Source: Oscillospiraceae bacterium
GTDB taxonomy: Bacteria; Bacillota; Clostridia; Oscillospirales; Oscillospiraceae
Length of the DNA: 64,000 nt
Direction of reading: 5' to 3'
Assembly (NCBI GenBank): GCA_017452505.1
Contig: JAFTMI010000026.1
Location: 1-64,000 of the forward strand
The notes below the pieces were generated by a model that did not search any database, was not told where the DNA came from, and saw only the letters and a list, made by a program, of their open reading frames with translations. A program made the position numbers and the translations under genes. Positions 42,792 through 51,800 of this stretch are shown here, piece by piece; within the stretch, counting starts at the first letter, position 1; the number at the start of each line of letters is the position of its first letter.

Positions 42792-43718
42792 TTGCCTATT
42801 CAAATTCCCAATGACCTGCCCGCTGCGGGTGTTCTGCAGCAGGAAAATATATTTGTTATGCCCCAGGATCGGGCAATGACCCAGGATATCAGACCCTTAG
42901 AGATCGTTCTGCTGAACCTAATGCCCACCAAGATCGTCACTGAGACCCAGCTCAGCCGCCTTTTGGGTAATACCCCCTTGCAGGTGCGCCTGGAGCTGAT
43001 GCATATGAAGACCCACACTTCCAAGAACACAGCGCAAGAGCATCTTCTAAACTTCTATAAGACCTTCGATGAACTGAAGCACCGGAAGTTTGATGGTATG
43101 GTTATCACAGGTGCGCCGGTAGAGAATATGCCCTTTGAGGATGTGGATTATTGGCAGGAGCTGTGTGAGATCATGCAGTGGTCTACCACCAATGTCCACA
43201 GCACCTTCCATATTTGCTGGGGCGCACAGGCCGGCCTTTACTACCACTATGGCATTCCGAAATATCCGCTCGATGGTAAAATGTTTGGTGTCTTTGAACA
43301 TACCAAGGACTATCCTCGCTCCATTCTTTTGCGGGGCTTCGATGATGTTTTCTATGCGCCCCATTCCCGGCATACAACTGTTCGCCGTGAGGATGTGGAA
43401 AAGATCCCGGAGCTGAAGATCCTGGCTTCTTCGGAGGAGGCGGGTATCTATGCGATCATGAGCAAGGGCGGACGGCAGATTTTTGTCACCGGTCATTCCG
43501 AGTATGACCCGGATACCCTGGAAAAGGAGTATCTGCGGGATAAAAACCAGGGCTTGCCAATTGCCGTGCCTAAGAATTATTATCCCGGCGACGATGATAC
43601 CAAGCGTCCGATTGTTCGGTGGAGAGGACATGGCAACCTGCTGTTCTCAAATTGGCTGAATTATTTCGTATATCAGACTACACCTTACGATATTATGAGT
43701 ATCGGTAAAGAAAACTAA
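42792..43718 (+). CDS. metA: Homoserine O-acetyltransferase (MetA family)
   Basis: A 308-residue MetA-family enzyme. The active site Cys142 is in [10 protein letters not shown], and His/Glu partners are in FVTGHSEYD. Residue 111, in ITGAPVENM, is Glu. In this family Glu111 gives acetyl-CoA specificity and Gly111 succinyl-CoA, so this enzyme probably makes O-acetylhomoserine for methionine synthesis. The start is TTG with AAAGGGGGAG just upstream. Length is normal. Confidence 0.93.
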   Translation: MPIQIPNDLPAAGVLQQENIFVMPQDRAMTQDIRPLEIVLLNLMPTKIVTETQLSRLLGNTPLQVRLELMHMKTHTSKNTAQEHLLNFYKTFDELKHRKFDGMVITGAPVENMPFEDVDYWQELCEIMQWSTTNVHSTFHICWGAQAGLYYHYGIPKYPLDGKMFGVFEHTKDYPRSILLRGFDDVFYAPHSRHTTVRREDVEKIPELKILASSEEAGIYAIMSKGGRQIFVTGHSEYDPDTLEKEYLRDKNQGLPIAVPKNYYPGDDDTKRPIVRWRGHGNLLFSNWLNYFVYQTTPYDIMSIGKEN

Positions 43719-43734
43719 GTTTGGAGGGATTGCC

Positions 43735-45438
43735 TTGAAGCTGAAAATTAACGGATATGAGATTGCGCCCCAGCCGGGGCAGACCCTGCTGGAACTGGTG
43801 AAATACCTGGGCCTTGACAAAGAAGCGCTTTCCCATAGACCCATTGCGGCAAAGATCGCCGGCGAGGTGTTCAACCTCAACTATGTGCCTGTGCGTATAA
43901 CGGAACTGTGTTCGGAGCGGCCCTCCATCCGCCGTGCAATGGCGGCATCAAACGGTGAGATTCAGCTGCTTTCCTATAGTGACCCCAGCGGTAAGGATGT
44001 GTACCGCCGCACGGTACAGTTTGTGCTGTTTTTGGCCCTACAGAATACATATCCTCACATCGAAGCGAAAATGGGTAGTACCGTAGGCCCAGCGCTTATG
44101 ATCCATCTGTCTTCTGTGGAAGACTTTGACTTAAACAAGTTGAAAGCAGAGATCAAGCGCCTTGTAGAGTTGGATATTCCCTTGATTCGCCGGCGTGTTA
44201 CCACCCAGACGGCTATTGAACGCTTTGAAGCGGCCGGTAAAGCCGATAAAGCAAGGCTTTTGGAGTACCGCACGGCAGAATACTTTGATGAGTATGCCTA
44301 TGGGGATTTTTCTGACTATTACTATGGCGAGTTAGCACCTTCCACCGGCTATATGCAGGTGTGGGATGTGCTGAGCGCAGAGGGTGGTTTCCTGTTCCTG
44401 TATCCTGACGATAAGAACCCCAGCCAGGTTGCGCCCTATGTGGATATGCCTCATTTCCGGGCGGTTACCAATGAGGGCGCCCGTTGGTGTGCGCTGATGG
44501 AATGTGAGACAGTTTCTGACCTAAATGACCTGGTAAATACCGGAAAGATCCGGGAGCTGATCCGTGTCAACGAAGCCCTTCACGAAAAGGGTTATTCCCA
44601 GATCGCGGATATGGTTTGTCAGCGAGGCGCTAAGGCTGTGATGTTGGCAGGCCCCAGCTCTTCCGGTAAGACCACCTCGGCCAACCGTTTGGCCACACAG
44701 CTCCGTGTCCACGGCAAAAAGCCCATTTTGATGAGCCTGGATGATTATTATGTGGACCGAGATACGATCCAGCCCGGCCCGGACGGACAGATCGATTTTG
44801 AACATATCGATACCATCGATACAGACCTGTTCCGTGTCCACCTGCGGCAGCTATTGGCCGGTGAAGAGGTGGAGCTGCCTGTGTTCAATTTTCTTACCGG
44901 AAAACGGGAATGGAATGGACATAAGATGCGCCTGTCCCAGGACACTGTGATCATTGTGGAAGGCCTTCACGCGCTCAATCCTGTTCTGTTGCCGGCGGAT
45001 TTGGACAAAACGCTGGTGTTTAAGCTCTATGTGAGCGCGTTGCTTCCCCTTAACTTAGACGACCATAACCGCATTCCTTCCAGCTACCTGCGTTTGCTGC
45101 GGCGTACGGTTCGGGATTATGAGAACCGAGGTTCTTCTGTGGAAAAGACCCTTTCCATGTGGGATTCCGTCCGCAGGGGAGAGGAGCGGTGGATATTCCC
45201 GTATCAGGAGAATGCCGATGTGATCTTCAACAGTTCCACCCTTTATGAACTGGCTGTGCTGAAGAATCATATTTACCCGCTGCTCAATGCGGTACAGCCG
45301 GAGCAGAGCTGTTATGAGCAGGTCCGCGCAATGGTTAAGATCCTTAATTATGTTCAGCCGGCCCAGGTGGAGGATGAAATTCCGCCTACCAGCCTGGTTC
45401 GTGAATTCATTGGCGGCAATAGCTTTTACCGAAAATAG
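43735..45438 (+). CDS. Nucleoside (uridine-like) kinase with N-terminal TGS domain
   Basis: A 567-residue fusion protein. The N-terminus (LKINGYEIAPQPGQTLLELV) is a TGS domain, and residues ~90-230 resemble the second additional domain of threonyl-tRNA synthetase. The C-terminal half is a P-loop kinase: MLAGPSSSGKTTSANRLATQ, MSLDDYYVDRDT, DTVIIVEGLHALNP, resembling uridine/phosphoribulokinases. Such fusions are found in Clostridia; their substrate is uncertain. Starts at TTG after GGAGGGATTGCC. Confidence 0.82.
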   Translation: MKLKINGYEIAPQPGQTLLELVKYLGLDKEALSHRPIAAKIAGEVFNLNYVPVRITELCSERPSIRRAMAASNGEIQLLSYSDPSGKDVYRRTVQFVLFLALQNTYPHIEAKMGSTVGPALMIHLSSVEDFDLNKLKAEIKRLVELDIPLIRRRVTTQTAIERFEAAGKADKARLLEYRTAEYFDEYAYGDFSDYYYGELAPSTGYMQVWDVLSAEGGFLFLYPDDKNPSQVAPYVDMPHFRAVTNEGARWCALMECETVSDLNDLVNTGKIRELIRVNEALHEKGYSQIADMVCQRGAKAVMLAGPSSSGKTTSANRLATQLRVHGKKPILMSLDDYYVDRDTIQPGPDGQIDFEHIDTIDTDLFRVHLRQLLAGEEVELPVFNFLTGKREWNGHKMRLSQDTVIIVEGLHALNPVLLPADLDKTLVFKLYVSALLPLNLDDHNRIPSSYLRLLRRTVRDYENRGSSVEKTLSMWDSVRRGEERWIFPYQENADVIFNSSTLYELAVLKNHIYPLLNAVQPEQSCYEQVRAMVKILNYVQPAQVEDEIPPTSLVREFIGGNSFYRK

Positions 45439-45441
45439 GGC

Positions 45442-45478
45442 AAAAAACCGATGGCTGATAACCAGTCATCGGTTTTTT
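45442..45478 (+). terminator. Terminator after the nucleoside kinase
   Basis: AAAAAACCGATG (45442-45453) pairs with CATCGGTTTTTT (45467-45478); an inner CTG/CAG extends the stem. Confidence 0.9.
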
Positions 45479-45524
45479 AAATACTGTTTTATTTTTCCGA
45501 ATATCTGCAATCATTTTTCTGTAT

Positions 45525-45553
45525 TTGCCAGAATATGCGCTGTTTCATATAAT
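45525..45553 (+). promoter_or_regulatory. Promoter of tdh-kbl
   Basis: TTGCCA (45525-45530) and TATAAT (45548-45553), 17 bases apart. Confidence 0.75.
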
Positions 45554-45588
45554 AAAGTGACGAAAATAATAGTATGGGAGCGCTGAAA

Positions 45589-46620
45589 ATGAAGGCACTT
45601 GTGAAGAAATACCCGCAAAAGGGACTGTGGTTTGAGGAAGTTCCCGAACCGCAAATCGGCCCGAATGATGTGAAGATCAAAATCCATAAGACAGCTATCT
45701 GTGGCACGGATCTGCATATCTACAACTGGGACGAATGGTCTCAAAAGACCATTGAAACACCCCGCGTTATCGGTCACGAATATGTGGGCGAGATCGTAGA
45801 ATTGGGCGCCAATGTGAAGGGGTGGCAGATCGGACAAATGGTTTCCGGCGAGGGCCATATCGTCTGCGGCAGATGCCGTAACTGTTTGGCAGGTAACGGC
45901 CACCTGTGTAAAGAAACGGTAGGTGTGGGCGTGAACCGGGACGGTGCATTTGCCCAGTTTCTGGTGATTCCTCAGGAGAATGTCCGGCCTTGTGAACCCG
46001 GTGTTCCTTTGGAAATGTATGCTATTTTTGACCCCTTTGGCAATGCTGTGCATACTGCGCTGTCCTTTGATCTGACCGGTGAGGACGTTCTGATCACAGG
46101 TGCAGGACCTATCGGTATTATGGCCGCTGCGGTGTGTAAGCACGTGGGCGCCCGTCGGGTGGTGATCACGGATATTAACGATACCCGGTTGGAACTGGCA
46201 AAGAAATTGGGGATTCAGCATACTGTGAATACCGCTAAGGAAGACCTTTCTGTGATTATGGAAGCACTTAATATCCGGGAGGGTTTTGATGTTGGCCTTG
46301 AGATGTCCGGCAGTGAGATCGCTATGAATACCATGATCGACCATATGATCCACGGCGGACGCATCGCGCTTTTGGGACTGCTGAAAAGCGATGCCAAGAT
46401 CGATTGGTCTAAGGTTATTTTCAATGGCTTGACCATTAAGGGTATCTATGGTCGACAGATGCACGAAACCTGGTATAAAATGTCCGCAATGCTCCAAAGC
46501 GGATTGGACATCTCTCCCATTATCACCCACAGAATGGATGTGCGGGATTATGAGGAGGGCTTCGCAGCTATGAACAGCGGCAGAAGCGGCAAGGTAATTT
46601 TGGATTGGACGAAACTCTAA
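45589..46620 (+). CDS. tdh: L-threonine 3-dehydrogenase
   Basis: A 343-residue zinc-dependent medium-chain dehydrogenase oxidising threonine to 2-amino-3-ketobutyrate with NAD+. Motifs: [15 protein letters not shown] (catalytic-zinc Cys38), [12 protein letters not shown], the structural-zinc [15 protein letters not shown], and the Rossmann [13 protein letters not shown] chose ATG at 45589, with TGGGAGCGC upstream, over the ATG at 45574. It is followed after 10 bases by kbl, whose product uses the intermediate. Confidence 0.96.
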   Translation: MKALVKKYPQKGLWFEEVPEPQIGPNDVKIKIHKTAICGTDLHIYNWDEWSQKTIETPRVIGHEYVGEIVELGANVKGWQIGQMVSGEGHIVCGRCRNCLAGNGHLCKETVGVGVNRDGAFAQFLVIPQENVRPCEPGVPLEMYAIFDPFGNAVHTALSFDLTGEDVLITGAGPIGIMAAAVCKHVGARRVVITDINDTRLELAKKLGIQHTVNTAKEDLSVIMEALNIREGFDVGLEMSGSEIAMNTMIDHMIHGGRIALLGLLKSDAKIDWSKVIFNGLTIKGIYGRQMHETWYKMSAMLQSGLDISPIITHRMDVRDYEEGFAAMNSGRSGKVILDWTKL

Positions 46621-46630
46621 GGAGGATACT

Positions 46631-47812
46631 ATGAAAACAGCACTGAAGTATTTTGACGATCTGTGTGAGACCATTGAAAGAGATGGCCTTACCAAGAACG
46701 AGAAGATCATTGTATCTCCCCAGGGAGCAAGAGTGGCCCTGCAGGACGGTCGGGAAGTGATCAACATGTGCGCCAACAACTATTTGGGCCTGGCCAGTGA
46801 TCCCCGGATCATTGCTGCTGCCAAGGAAAGCTACGATACCTATGGCTACGGCCTTTCCTCTGTTCGCTTTATCTGCGGCACACAGAAGCTACACAAGGAC
46901 TTAGAAGAGAAACTCAGCAAATTTCTGGGAACGGAGGATACTATTTTGTATTCTTCCTGCTTTGACGCCAATGGCGGTCTGTTTGAGACGTTGCTCACGC
47001 CGGAGGATGCTGTTATCAGTGACGAGCTGAATCATGCCAGCATTATTGACGGTGTGCGTCTGTGCAAGGCACAGCGCTTCCGCTACAAGAACAACGATAT
47101 GGCCGACCTGCGGGCCAAGCTGGAGGAGGCCAAGGACTGCCGTATCAAGCTGATCGCCACCGATGGCGTGTTCTCGATGGATGGCATTGTAGCGGATCTC
47201 AAGAGCATCTGCGACCTGGCTGATGAGTATGATGCTTTGGTAATGGTTGATGATAGCCACGCTACCGGCTTTATGGGTGCTACAGGCCGTGGTACGCCGG
47301 AGCATTGCGGTGTGGCAGACCGGGTGGATATTATCACGGGTACTTTTGGTAAGGCTTTGGGCGGCGCCTCCGGCGGTTTTACTTCCGGTCGCAAGGAGAT
47401 CATTCGGCTTTTGCGTCAGCGCTCCCGTCCGTACCTGTTCTCCAATACTTTGGCACCTGCTGTGGCAGCGGGTACGCTGAAAGTGCTTGAAATTTTGGAA
47501 AATGACTTATCCATGCGGGAAAAGCTCTTTGAAAATACCCGTCTTTTTGCTGAGAAAATCAAGGAGATTGGCCTGGATGTGATGGACCGGGGCGCACCTA
47601 TTATTCCTGTTATGCTGTATGATGAGCATAAGGCTGTGGAAATGGCAAAGCGGATGATGGAAAAGGGTGTATACGTGGTAGCGTTCTCTTATCCTGTTGT
47701 GCCCAAGGGCAAAGCCCGTATCCGCACCCAGCTTTCTGCTGCGTTGAGCCGCGAGGATATTGCATACATCGTGGATTGTTTCCGCCAGGTCAAAGAGGAA
47801 ATGGGTCTGTAA
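46631..47812 (+). CDS. kbl: 2-amino-3-ketobutyrate CoA ligase (glycine C-acetyltransferase)
   Basis: A 393-residue PLP enzyme of the alpha-oxoamine synthase family. [13 protein letters not shown], the [12 protein letters not shown] segment, [16 protein letters not shown], and the PLP-binding Lys241 in [14 protein letters not shown] are visible. It splits 2-amino-3-ketobutyrate into glycine and acetyl-CoA. With tdh it forms a threonine-to-glycine route. Strong terminator after it. Confidence 0.97.
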   Translation: MKTALKYFDDLCETIERDGLTKNEKIIVSPQGARVALQDGREVINMCANNYLGLASDPRIIAAAKESYDTYGYGLSSVRFICGTQKLHKDLEEKLSKFLGTEDTILYSSCFDANGGLFETLLTPEDAVISDELNHASIIDGVRLCKAQRFRYKNNDMADLRAKLEEAKDCRIKLIATDGVFSMDGIVADLKSICDLADEYDALVMVDDSHATGFMGATGRGTPEHCGVADRVDIITGTFGKALGGASGGFTSGRKEIIRLLRQRSRPYLFSNTLAPAVAAGTLKVLEILENDLSMREKLFENTRLFAEKIKEIGLDVMDRGAPIIPVMLYDEHKAVEMAKRMMEKGVYVVAFSYPVVPKGKARIRTQLSAALSREDIAYIVDCFRQVKEEMGL

Positions 47813-47817
47813 ATAAG

Positions 47818-47845
47818 AAAAGCGAGGGAGAAATCCCTCGCTTTT
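47818..47845. terminator. Bidirectional terminator after kbl
   Basis: AAAAGCGAGGGA (47818-47829), loop GAAA, TCCCTCGCTTTT (47834-47845). Confidence 0.9.
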
Positions 47846-47848
47846 GAT

Positions 47849-48184
47849 TTATTTTTGCTGTGTTACAGAATTTTCTTTTTCCACCGGTTTATATTTGTTG
47901 GGACTGGGGAAATTGAGTACTAAGGACATAAACAAACAGAAGGCAATAGCACCGGCACCTACAGTCATCCACAAGCTCCGCTGCCGCAGAAGTTCTTTGG
48001 AATTGTATAAGACCCAAAGAATATAACCAGACAGAGCAAAGCACACCAGTGTCAAAATAACCTTCAGCCAAATAATGCCCAACCCGGCAAAAATCATATA
48101 CAGAATAAAAGCGACAGCATCAGCGCAGAGTGCAATGGTCATAAATTGTTCGAAAACTTTATATTTATTCGGTTTCATAGCCAT
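47849..48184 (-). CDS. Small membrane protein (111 aa)
   Basis: A 111-residue protein with three hydrophobic helices (IALCADAVAFILYMIFAGLG, WLKVILTLVCFALSGYILWV, and SLWMTVGAGAIAFCLFMSLV) and a charged tail. I do not recognise the family. The ATG at 48184 is chosen because ACGAGGTGATTG lies just upstream; the longer frame from 48214 has no binding site. It is a single gene divergent from scpA. Confidence 0.65.
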   Translation of the reverse strand: MAMKPNKYKVFEQFMTIALCADAVAFILYMIFAGLGIIWLKVILTLVCFALSGYILWVLYNSKELLRQRSLWMTVGAGAIAFCLFMSLVLNFPSPNKYKPVEKENSVTQQK

Positions 48185-48259
48185 TTCAATCACCTCGTAT
48201 TGTAAGTTTATCATAATTTGTCGAAATTTGCAAGAATAATGTTATTTTTTAACAAAAGC

Positions 48260-48288
48260 TTGCAGGATGAGGGAAAGTTTGCTATAAT
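48260..48288 (+). promoter_or_regulatory. Promoter of the scpA operon
   Basis: TTGCAG (48260-48265) and TATAAT (48283-48288), 17 bases apart, 40 bases before scpA. Confidence 0.8.
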
Positions 48289-48327
48289 GGAAACAATATT
48301 ATGTGATAGTATGCGCAAGGAGCGACT

Positions 48328-49137
48328 ATGGTAGAACCAAAATACCACTTAGAGGGCATTGTCCGCACGAAAAGTGAACTGATGGAGGACTTTGAGGGTC
48401 CTTTGAATGTTATCTTTTTGCTGCTGAGTAAAAATAAAATAGAGATTCAGGACGTGTCCATCGCGACCATTTTGGAGCAGTACCTGGCATACCTGGAAGA
48501 AATGAAGCGGCTGGACATTGAGCTGGCCAGCGAGTTTATCACCATGGCGTCTCACTTGATGCTCATTAAGACAAAAATGCTTTTGTCTGCAGCGGAGGCT
48601 ATGGAAGCGGAAACGGAACTGGACATTCTCCGTCAGTCCCTCATCGAGCGCCAGCGCCATGAAGCAATGGATCAGATCCGTATTGCCATTTCTGCCTTGG
48701 AGCCTATGAACGATTTGGGCAGATGCCTGTTTACCAAAGCCCCGGAGCCTTTGCGTCGTGACGATACCTACCGCTATGAGCATGATCCTTCTGATATGCT
48801 CCTGGCGTTGGATGAAATTGCCGAACGGAATCAGCGCCGCCTGCCGCCTCCTACCATGAACTTTAAGGGCATTGTGGGCAAAGAGCCCTATCCCGTGGGC
48901 AAAAAGGCCAAGGAGCTTGTTCGCAATTTGGTTCTTCGTGGCGTTGAAAAGCTGAAGAATCTTTTTAAGGGCAGCCGCAGCCGTTCGGAGATCGTAGCAA
49001 CATTCCTGGCGGTCTTAGATTTGTGCAAGACAAATTCTGTGACCCTTGAGGACGATAATTCCGGTGAGAATCCCACCGTGCGCCTGATAAATGATGATAT
49101 TACCATTGAAGGAGATGACGGAAATGGAACAAATTGA
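48328..49137 (+). CDS. scpA: Segregation and condensation protein A
   Basis: A 269-residue kleisin. The N-terminal part shows FEGPLNVIFLLLSKNKIEIQ, which binds SMC, then LASEFITMASHLMLIKTKML. The C-terminal winged helix contains SRSEIVATFLAVLDLCK. With ScpB and SMC it forms the bacterial condensin that compacts chromosomes. It overlaps scpB by 14 bases. Confidence 0.96.
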   Translation: MVEPKYHLEGIVRTKSELMEDFEGPLNVIFLLLSKNKIEIQDVSIATILEQYLAYLEEMKRLDIELASEFITMASHLMLIKTKMLLSAAEAMEAETELDILRQSLIERQRHEAMDQIRIAISALEPMNDLGRCLFTKAPEPLRRDDTYRYEHDPSDMLLALDEIAERNQRRLPPPTMNFKGIVGKEPYPVGKKAKELVRNLVLRGVEKLKNLFKGSRSRSEIVATFLAVLDLCKTNSVTLEDDNSGENPTVRLINDDITIEGDDGNGTN

Positions 49138-49702
49138 ATTACAGCGGGCCATTGAAGCCATCTTGTTTGCAGCAGGAGAACGGGTGGAGATCGCTCAGCT
49201 TGTGGGTGTTTTAGAAGCCGATAAAAAGGATATTATTGAGGCAACCAACGCTTTGGCTGATGAGCTTGCTTTTAACCGTCGGGGTATCCGTATCCTGCGG
49301 CTGGAGGACGGTTATCAAATGGTGTCCTCTGCTGAGATGGCAGATTACATTACAAGCGCCCTGGAAACCCGCAAACCGCCCCGTCTGTCCTCTTCCCAGT
49401 TGGAAACCTTGACGATCATTGCATATTACCAGCCTGCAACCAAAGCTATGGTGGAGCAGCTCAGAGGCGTGGACAGCAGCTATTCTGTTGGCGCATTGCT
49501 GAATAAGAAACTCATTGAGGAAGCCGGTCGGCTGAATGTACCGGGAAGACCCATTCAGTACCGTACAACTCCCAACTTCCTGCGTACTTTTGGCCTCAGC
49601 TCCCTGGAAGAATTGCCGCCCATTGAAAAGGTGAGCCTGGGCGAACCCATTATTCCCGAGGAGAAGCCCGATCCCAATCAGATCACCCTGGAGGGGGTCT
49701 GA
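49124..49702 (+). CDS. scpB: Segregation and condensation protein B
   Basis: A 192-residue protein made of two winged helices. ELQRAIEAILFAAGERVEI, DGYQMVSSAEMADYI, LETLTIIAYYQPATKAMVEQ and GRPIQYRTTPNFLRTFGL are typical. It dimerises and binds ScpA. The start at 49124 follows GAAGGAGATGACGG; the frame is open further into scpA, but without a binding site. Confidence 0.96.
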   Translation: MEQIELQRAIEAILFAAGERVEIAQLVGVLEADKKDIIEATNALADELAFNRRGIRILRLEDGYQMVSSAEMADYITSALETRKPPRLSSSQLETLTIIAYYQPATKAMVEQLRGVDSSYSVGALLNKKLIEEAGRLNVPGRPIQYRTTPNFLRTFGLSSLEELPPIEKVSLGEPIIPEEKPDPNQITLEGV

Positions 49703-49704
49703 GT

Positions 49705-50286
49705 ATGGGCTGGCTCATTGCCTTAGCGGTGCTTGTGGGCATAGCGCTTTTGCCCATTGGTGTTCGCGGTGTGTACCGGGAGTCAACTGCCGGTGTTTGG
49801 GTGCTGATCGGACCGTTAAAATTCCGACTGTACCCAGCAAAACCGAAAACCAAGAAAACATCCTCTCAGCCTAAAAAAGGTGGCAATAAAAACGCCAAAA
49901 AGGGAGGAAGTCTTAGCGATTTCTATCCCATTGTGCGAACGGTCCTGGATTTTTTGGAACAGCTTCGCCGGAAAGTGCGGGTAAAGGATTTAGAATTAAA
50001 AGTGATCCTGGCGGGGGATGACCCCTGTAACCTGGCTGTCAATTACGGGCGAGCCTGGGCGGCTGTAGGTAGCTTGATGCCACAGCTGGATCGGTTTTTA
50101 TCCATTCGCAAGAAGAACATAGAAGTTGAATGTGATTTCGTTGCAGAAACCACTAAAGTATATGCAAAGGTGGATGCAACATTATCGTTGGCGCGGGCGT
50201 TTAGCCTTGGAGCTCGCCACGGTATTAAAATCATAAAGGATATTTTGAAACTGAAAAAATTACGAAAAGGCGGTGCCGAATTATGA
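49705..50286 (+). CDS. DUF2953 domain protein
   Basis: A 193-residue protein with an N-terminal membrane helix (GWLIALAVLVGIALLPIGV), a short beta segment (GVWVLIGPLKFRLYP), a Lys-rich linker, and the DUF2953-type C-terminal part (VKDLELKVILAGDDPCNLAVNYG). DUF2953 proteins are found beside ytfJ in many spore formers and function is unknown. It overlaps ytfJ by four bases and follows scpB by two. Confidence 0.8.
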   Translation: MGWLIALAVLVGIALLPIGVRGVYRESTAGVWVLIGPLKFRLYPAKPKTKKTSSQPKKGGNKNAKKGGSLSDFYPIVRTVLDFLEQLRRKVRVKDLELKVILAGDDPCNLAVNYGRAWAAVGSLMPQLDRFLSIRKKNIEVECDFVAETTKVYAKVDATLSLARAFSLGARHGIKIIKDILKLKKLRKGGAEL

Positions 50287-50672
50287 GTAAAAATCTTCCC
50301 AATATGCTGGAAAGCACCATCTCTAAGATCCGTGAGATGCTGGATGCCAATTCTGTGGTGGGTCAGCCCATTGTGGTGGATGGCGTAACCATTATCCCCA
50401 TTTCCAATATCAGTGTCGGTCTTGGCGGTGGCGGCTCCGATTATGTGTCAAAGCACCCTAACAACCAGGAAAACCCCTTTGGTGGCGGTGTTGGCGCCGG
50501 CGCAAAGGTCACGCCTGTTGCCTTTTTAATCATCAAGGACGGCGCAACCCGGATGGTTCCTGTGCCTGTTCCCGCCAATACGACGGTTGACCGTGTTGTG
50601 GAAATGGTACCCGATACGCTGGATAAAATTGCCAGCTTTATTGAATCCAAAACCGAGAAAAAAGCAGAATAA
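50283..50672 (+). CDS. ytfJ: GerW family sporulation protein (YtfJ)
   Basis: A 129-residue protein with DANSVVGQPIVVDGVTIIPI, then SVGLGGGGSDYVSKH and the Gly-rich NPFGGGVGAGAKVTPVAFL. This is the GerW/YtfJ pattern: Gly-rich in the middle with a later KVTPVAFLII beta strand. The family is linked to spore formation and germination. It lies between DUF2953 and dacF. Confidence 0.9.
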   Translation: MSKNLPNMLESTISKIREMLDANSVVGQPIVVDGVTIIPISNISVGLGGGGSDYVSKHPNNQENPFGGGVGAGAKVTPVAFLIIKDGATRMVPVPVPANTTVDRVVEMVPDTLDKIASFIESKTEKKAE

Positions 50673-50681
50673 TTGCAACCA

Positions 50682-50704
50682 ACCCGGGGACACTATCCCC
50701 GGGT
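50682..50704 (+). promoter_or_regulatory. Hairpin covering the dacF ribosome binding site
   Basis: ACCCGGGGA (50682-50690), loop CACTA, TCCCCGGGT (50696-50704). The GGGTGA used as ribosome binding site (50701-50706) lies mostly in the 3' arm. There is no T tract, so it is not a standard terminator. Confidence 0.55.
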
Positions 50705-50711
50705 GATTCAA

Positions 50712-51800
50712 ATGAAACGACTACTTGCCGGGACGGCAGCTGCGATCTTAGCTGCTGCCCTGGTTTTTCCTTGTGAGGCGGTTTCGGCAGAAAGCGCAAT
50801 TTTGCTGGACGCACAAACCGGACGGGTGCTTTTTGAGAAGCAGGCCGATAAGCAGAGCCTGATCGCCAGCACCACAAAGATCATGACGGCTTTGGTGGTC
50901 TGTGAGCAGACCAATGTTCTTGACCGGGTTCGTATTCCCCAGGAAGCGGTGGGGATCGAGGGGTCATCTATGTACCTGAAAGCCGGGGAGATCATGACTG
51001 TGCAGGAGCTTTTGTATGGGCTTATGCTCCACAGCGGCAATGATGCGGCTGTGGCGCTTGCTATCTACTGCGGCGGTACGGTTGAAGGGTTCGCGGAGCT
51101 GATGAACGACAAAGCCCATCGGCTGGGAATGGACGATACCCACTTTGTCAACCCTAACGGCTTAGATGCTCCCGGTCATTATTCCACAGCCCGGGATATG
51201 GCAAAACTGGCTGCTTACGCAATGGAAAATCCTATTTTTGCCAAAACGGTTTCCACCAAGTCCGTAAAGGCTGCGGGTCGCACCCTCACAAACCACAATA
51301 AACTCCTGTGGAGTTTGGAGGGTGCAGAGGGGGTAAAAACCGGCTTTACAAAGGCAGCCGGCAGAATCCTTGTGTCCAGCTGCAGCCGACAGGGCCGCAG
51401 ATTGATTGCGGTAACTATGAACGACCGCAACGATTGGCAAGACCATAAGCAGCTGATGGATGGGGGATTTGCGGATTTTTCTGTCCGACAGTTGGTAACA
51501 GCCGGAGAATGCTTAGGAACTGTGCAAGTTATCTCCGGTGAAAGGGAAACAGTGCAGCTGCTGGCTGCAGAGGACTTTTCTTATGCGCTGACAGCGGAAG
51601 AGCAACCGGAATTGGTGCTGTCAAAGCCCGGATTTGTCTATGCTCCCGTGGTGAGCGGACAGGACGCTGGCTTTGCCTATTTATGTCTGAATGGAAAATC
51701 CTTTGGGAAAATCCCTCTCATTTATGGGGAAACCGTGGAAATAGAAGAAATTAAGAAACCCTCCCTGTGGGAAAAGCTTTTGAAAGGAGGCAAACAATGA
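50712..51800 (+). CDS. dacF: D-alanyl-D-alanine carboxypeptidase (DacF-like)
   Basis: A 362-residue S11 peptidase with signal peptide (LLAGTAAAILAAALVFPCEA). The active site is complete: Ser53-Thr-Thr-Lys56, SGN at 108-110, and KTG at 209-211. A C-terminal beta domain (PBP5_C type) follows from ~265. It trims peptidoglycan stem peptides; the sporulation neighbours fit DacF or DacB. The start ATG follows a GGGTGA within a hairpin. It overlaps rluB by four bases. Confidence 0.93.
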   Translation: MKRLLAGTAAAILAAALVFPCEAVSAESAILLDAQTGRVLFEKQADKQSLIASTTKIMTALVVCEQTNVLDRVRIPQEAVGIEGSSMYLKAGEIMTVQELLYGLMLHSGNDAAVALAIYCGGTVEGFAELMNDKAHRLGMDDTHFVNPNGLDAPGHYSTARDMAKLAAYAMENPIFAKTVSTKSVKAAGRTLTNHNKLLWSLEGAEGVKTGFTKAAGRILVSSCSRQGRRLIAVTMNDRNDWQDHKQLMDGGFADFSVRQLVTAGECLGTVQVISGERETVQLLAAEDFSYALTAEEQPELVLSKPGFVYAPVVSGQDAGFAYLCLNGKSFGKIPLIYGETVEIEEIKKPSLWEKLLKGGKQ

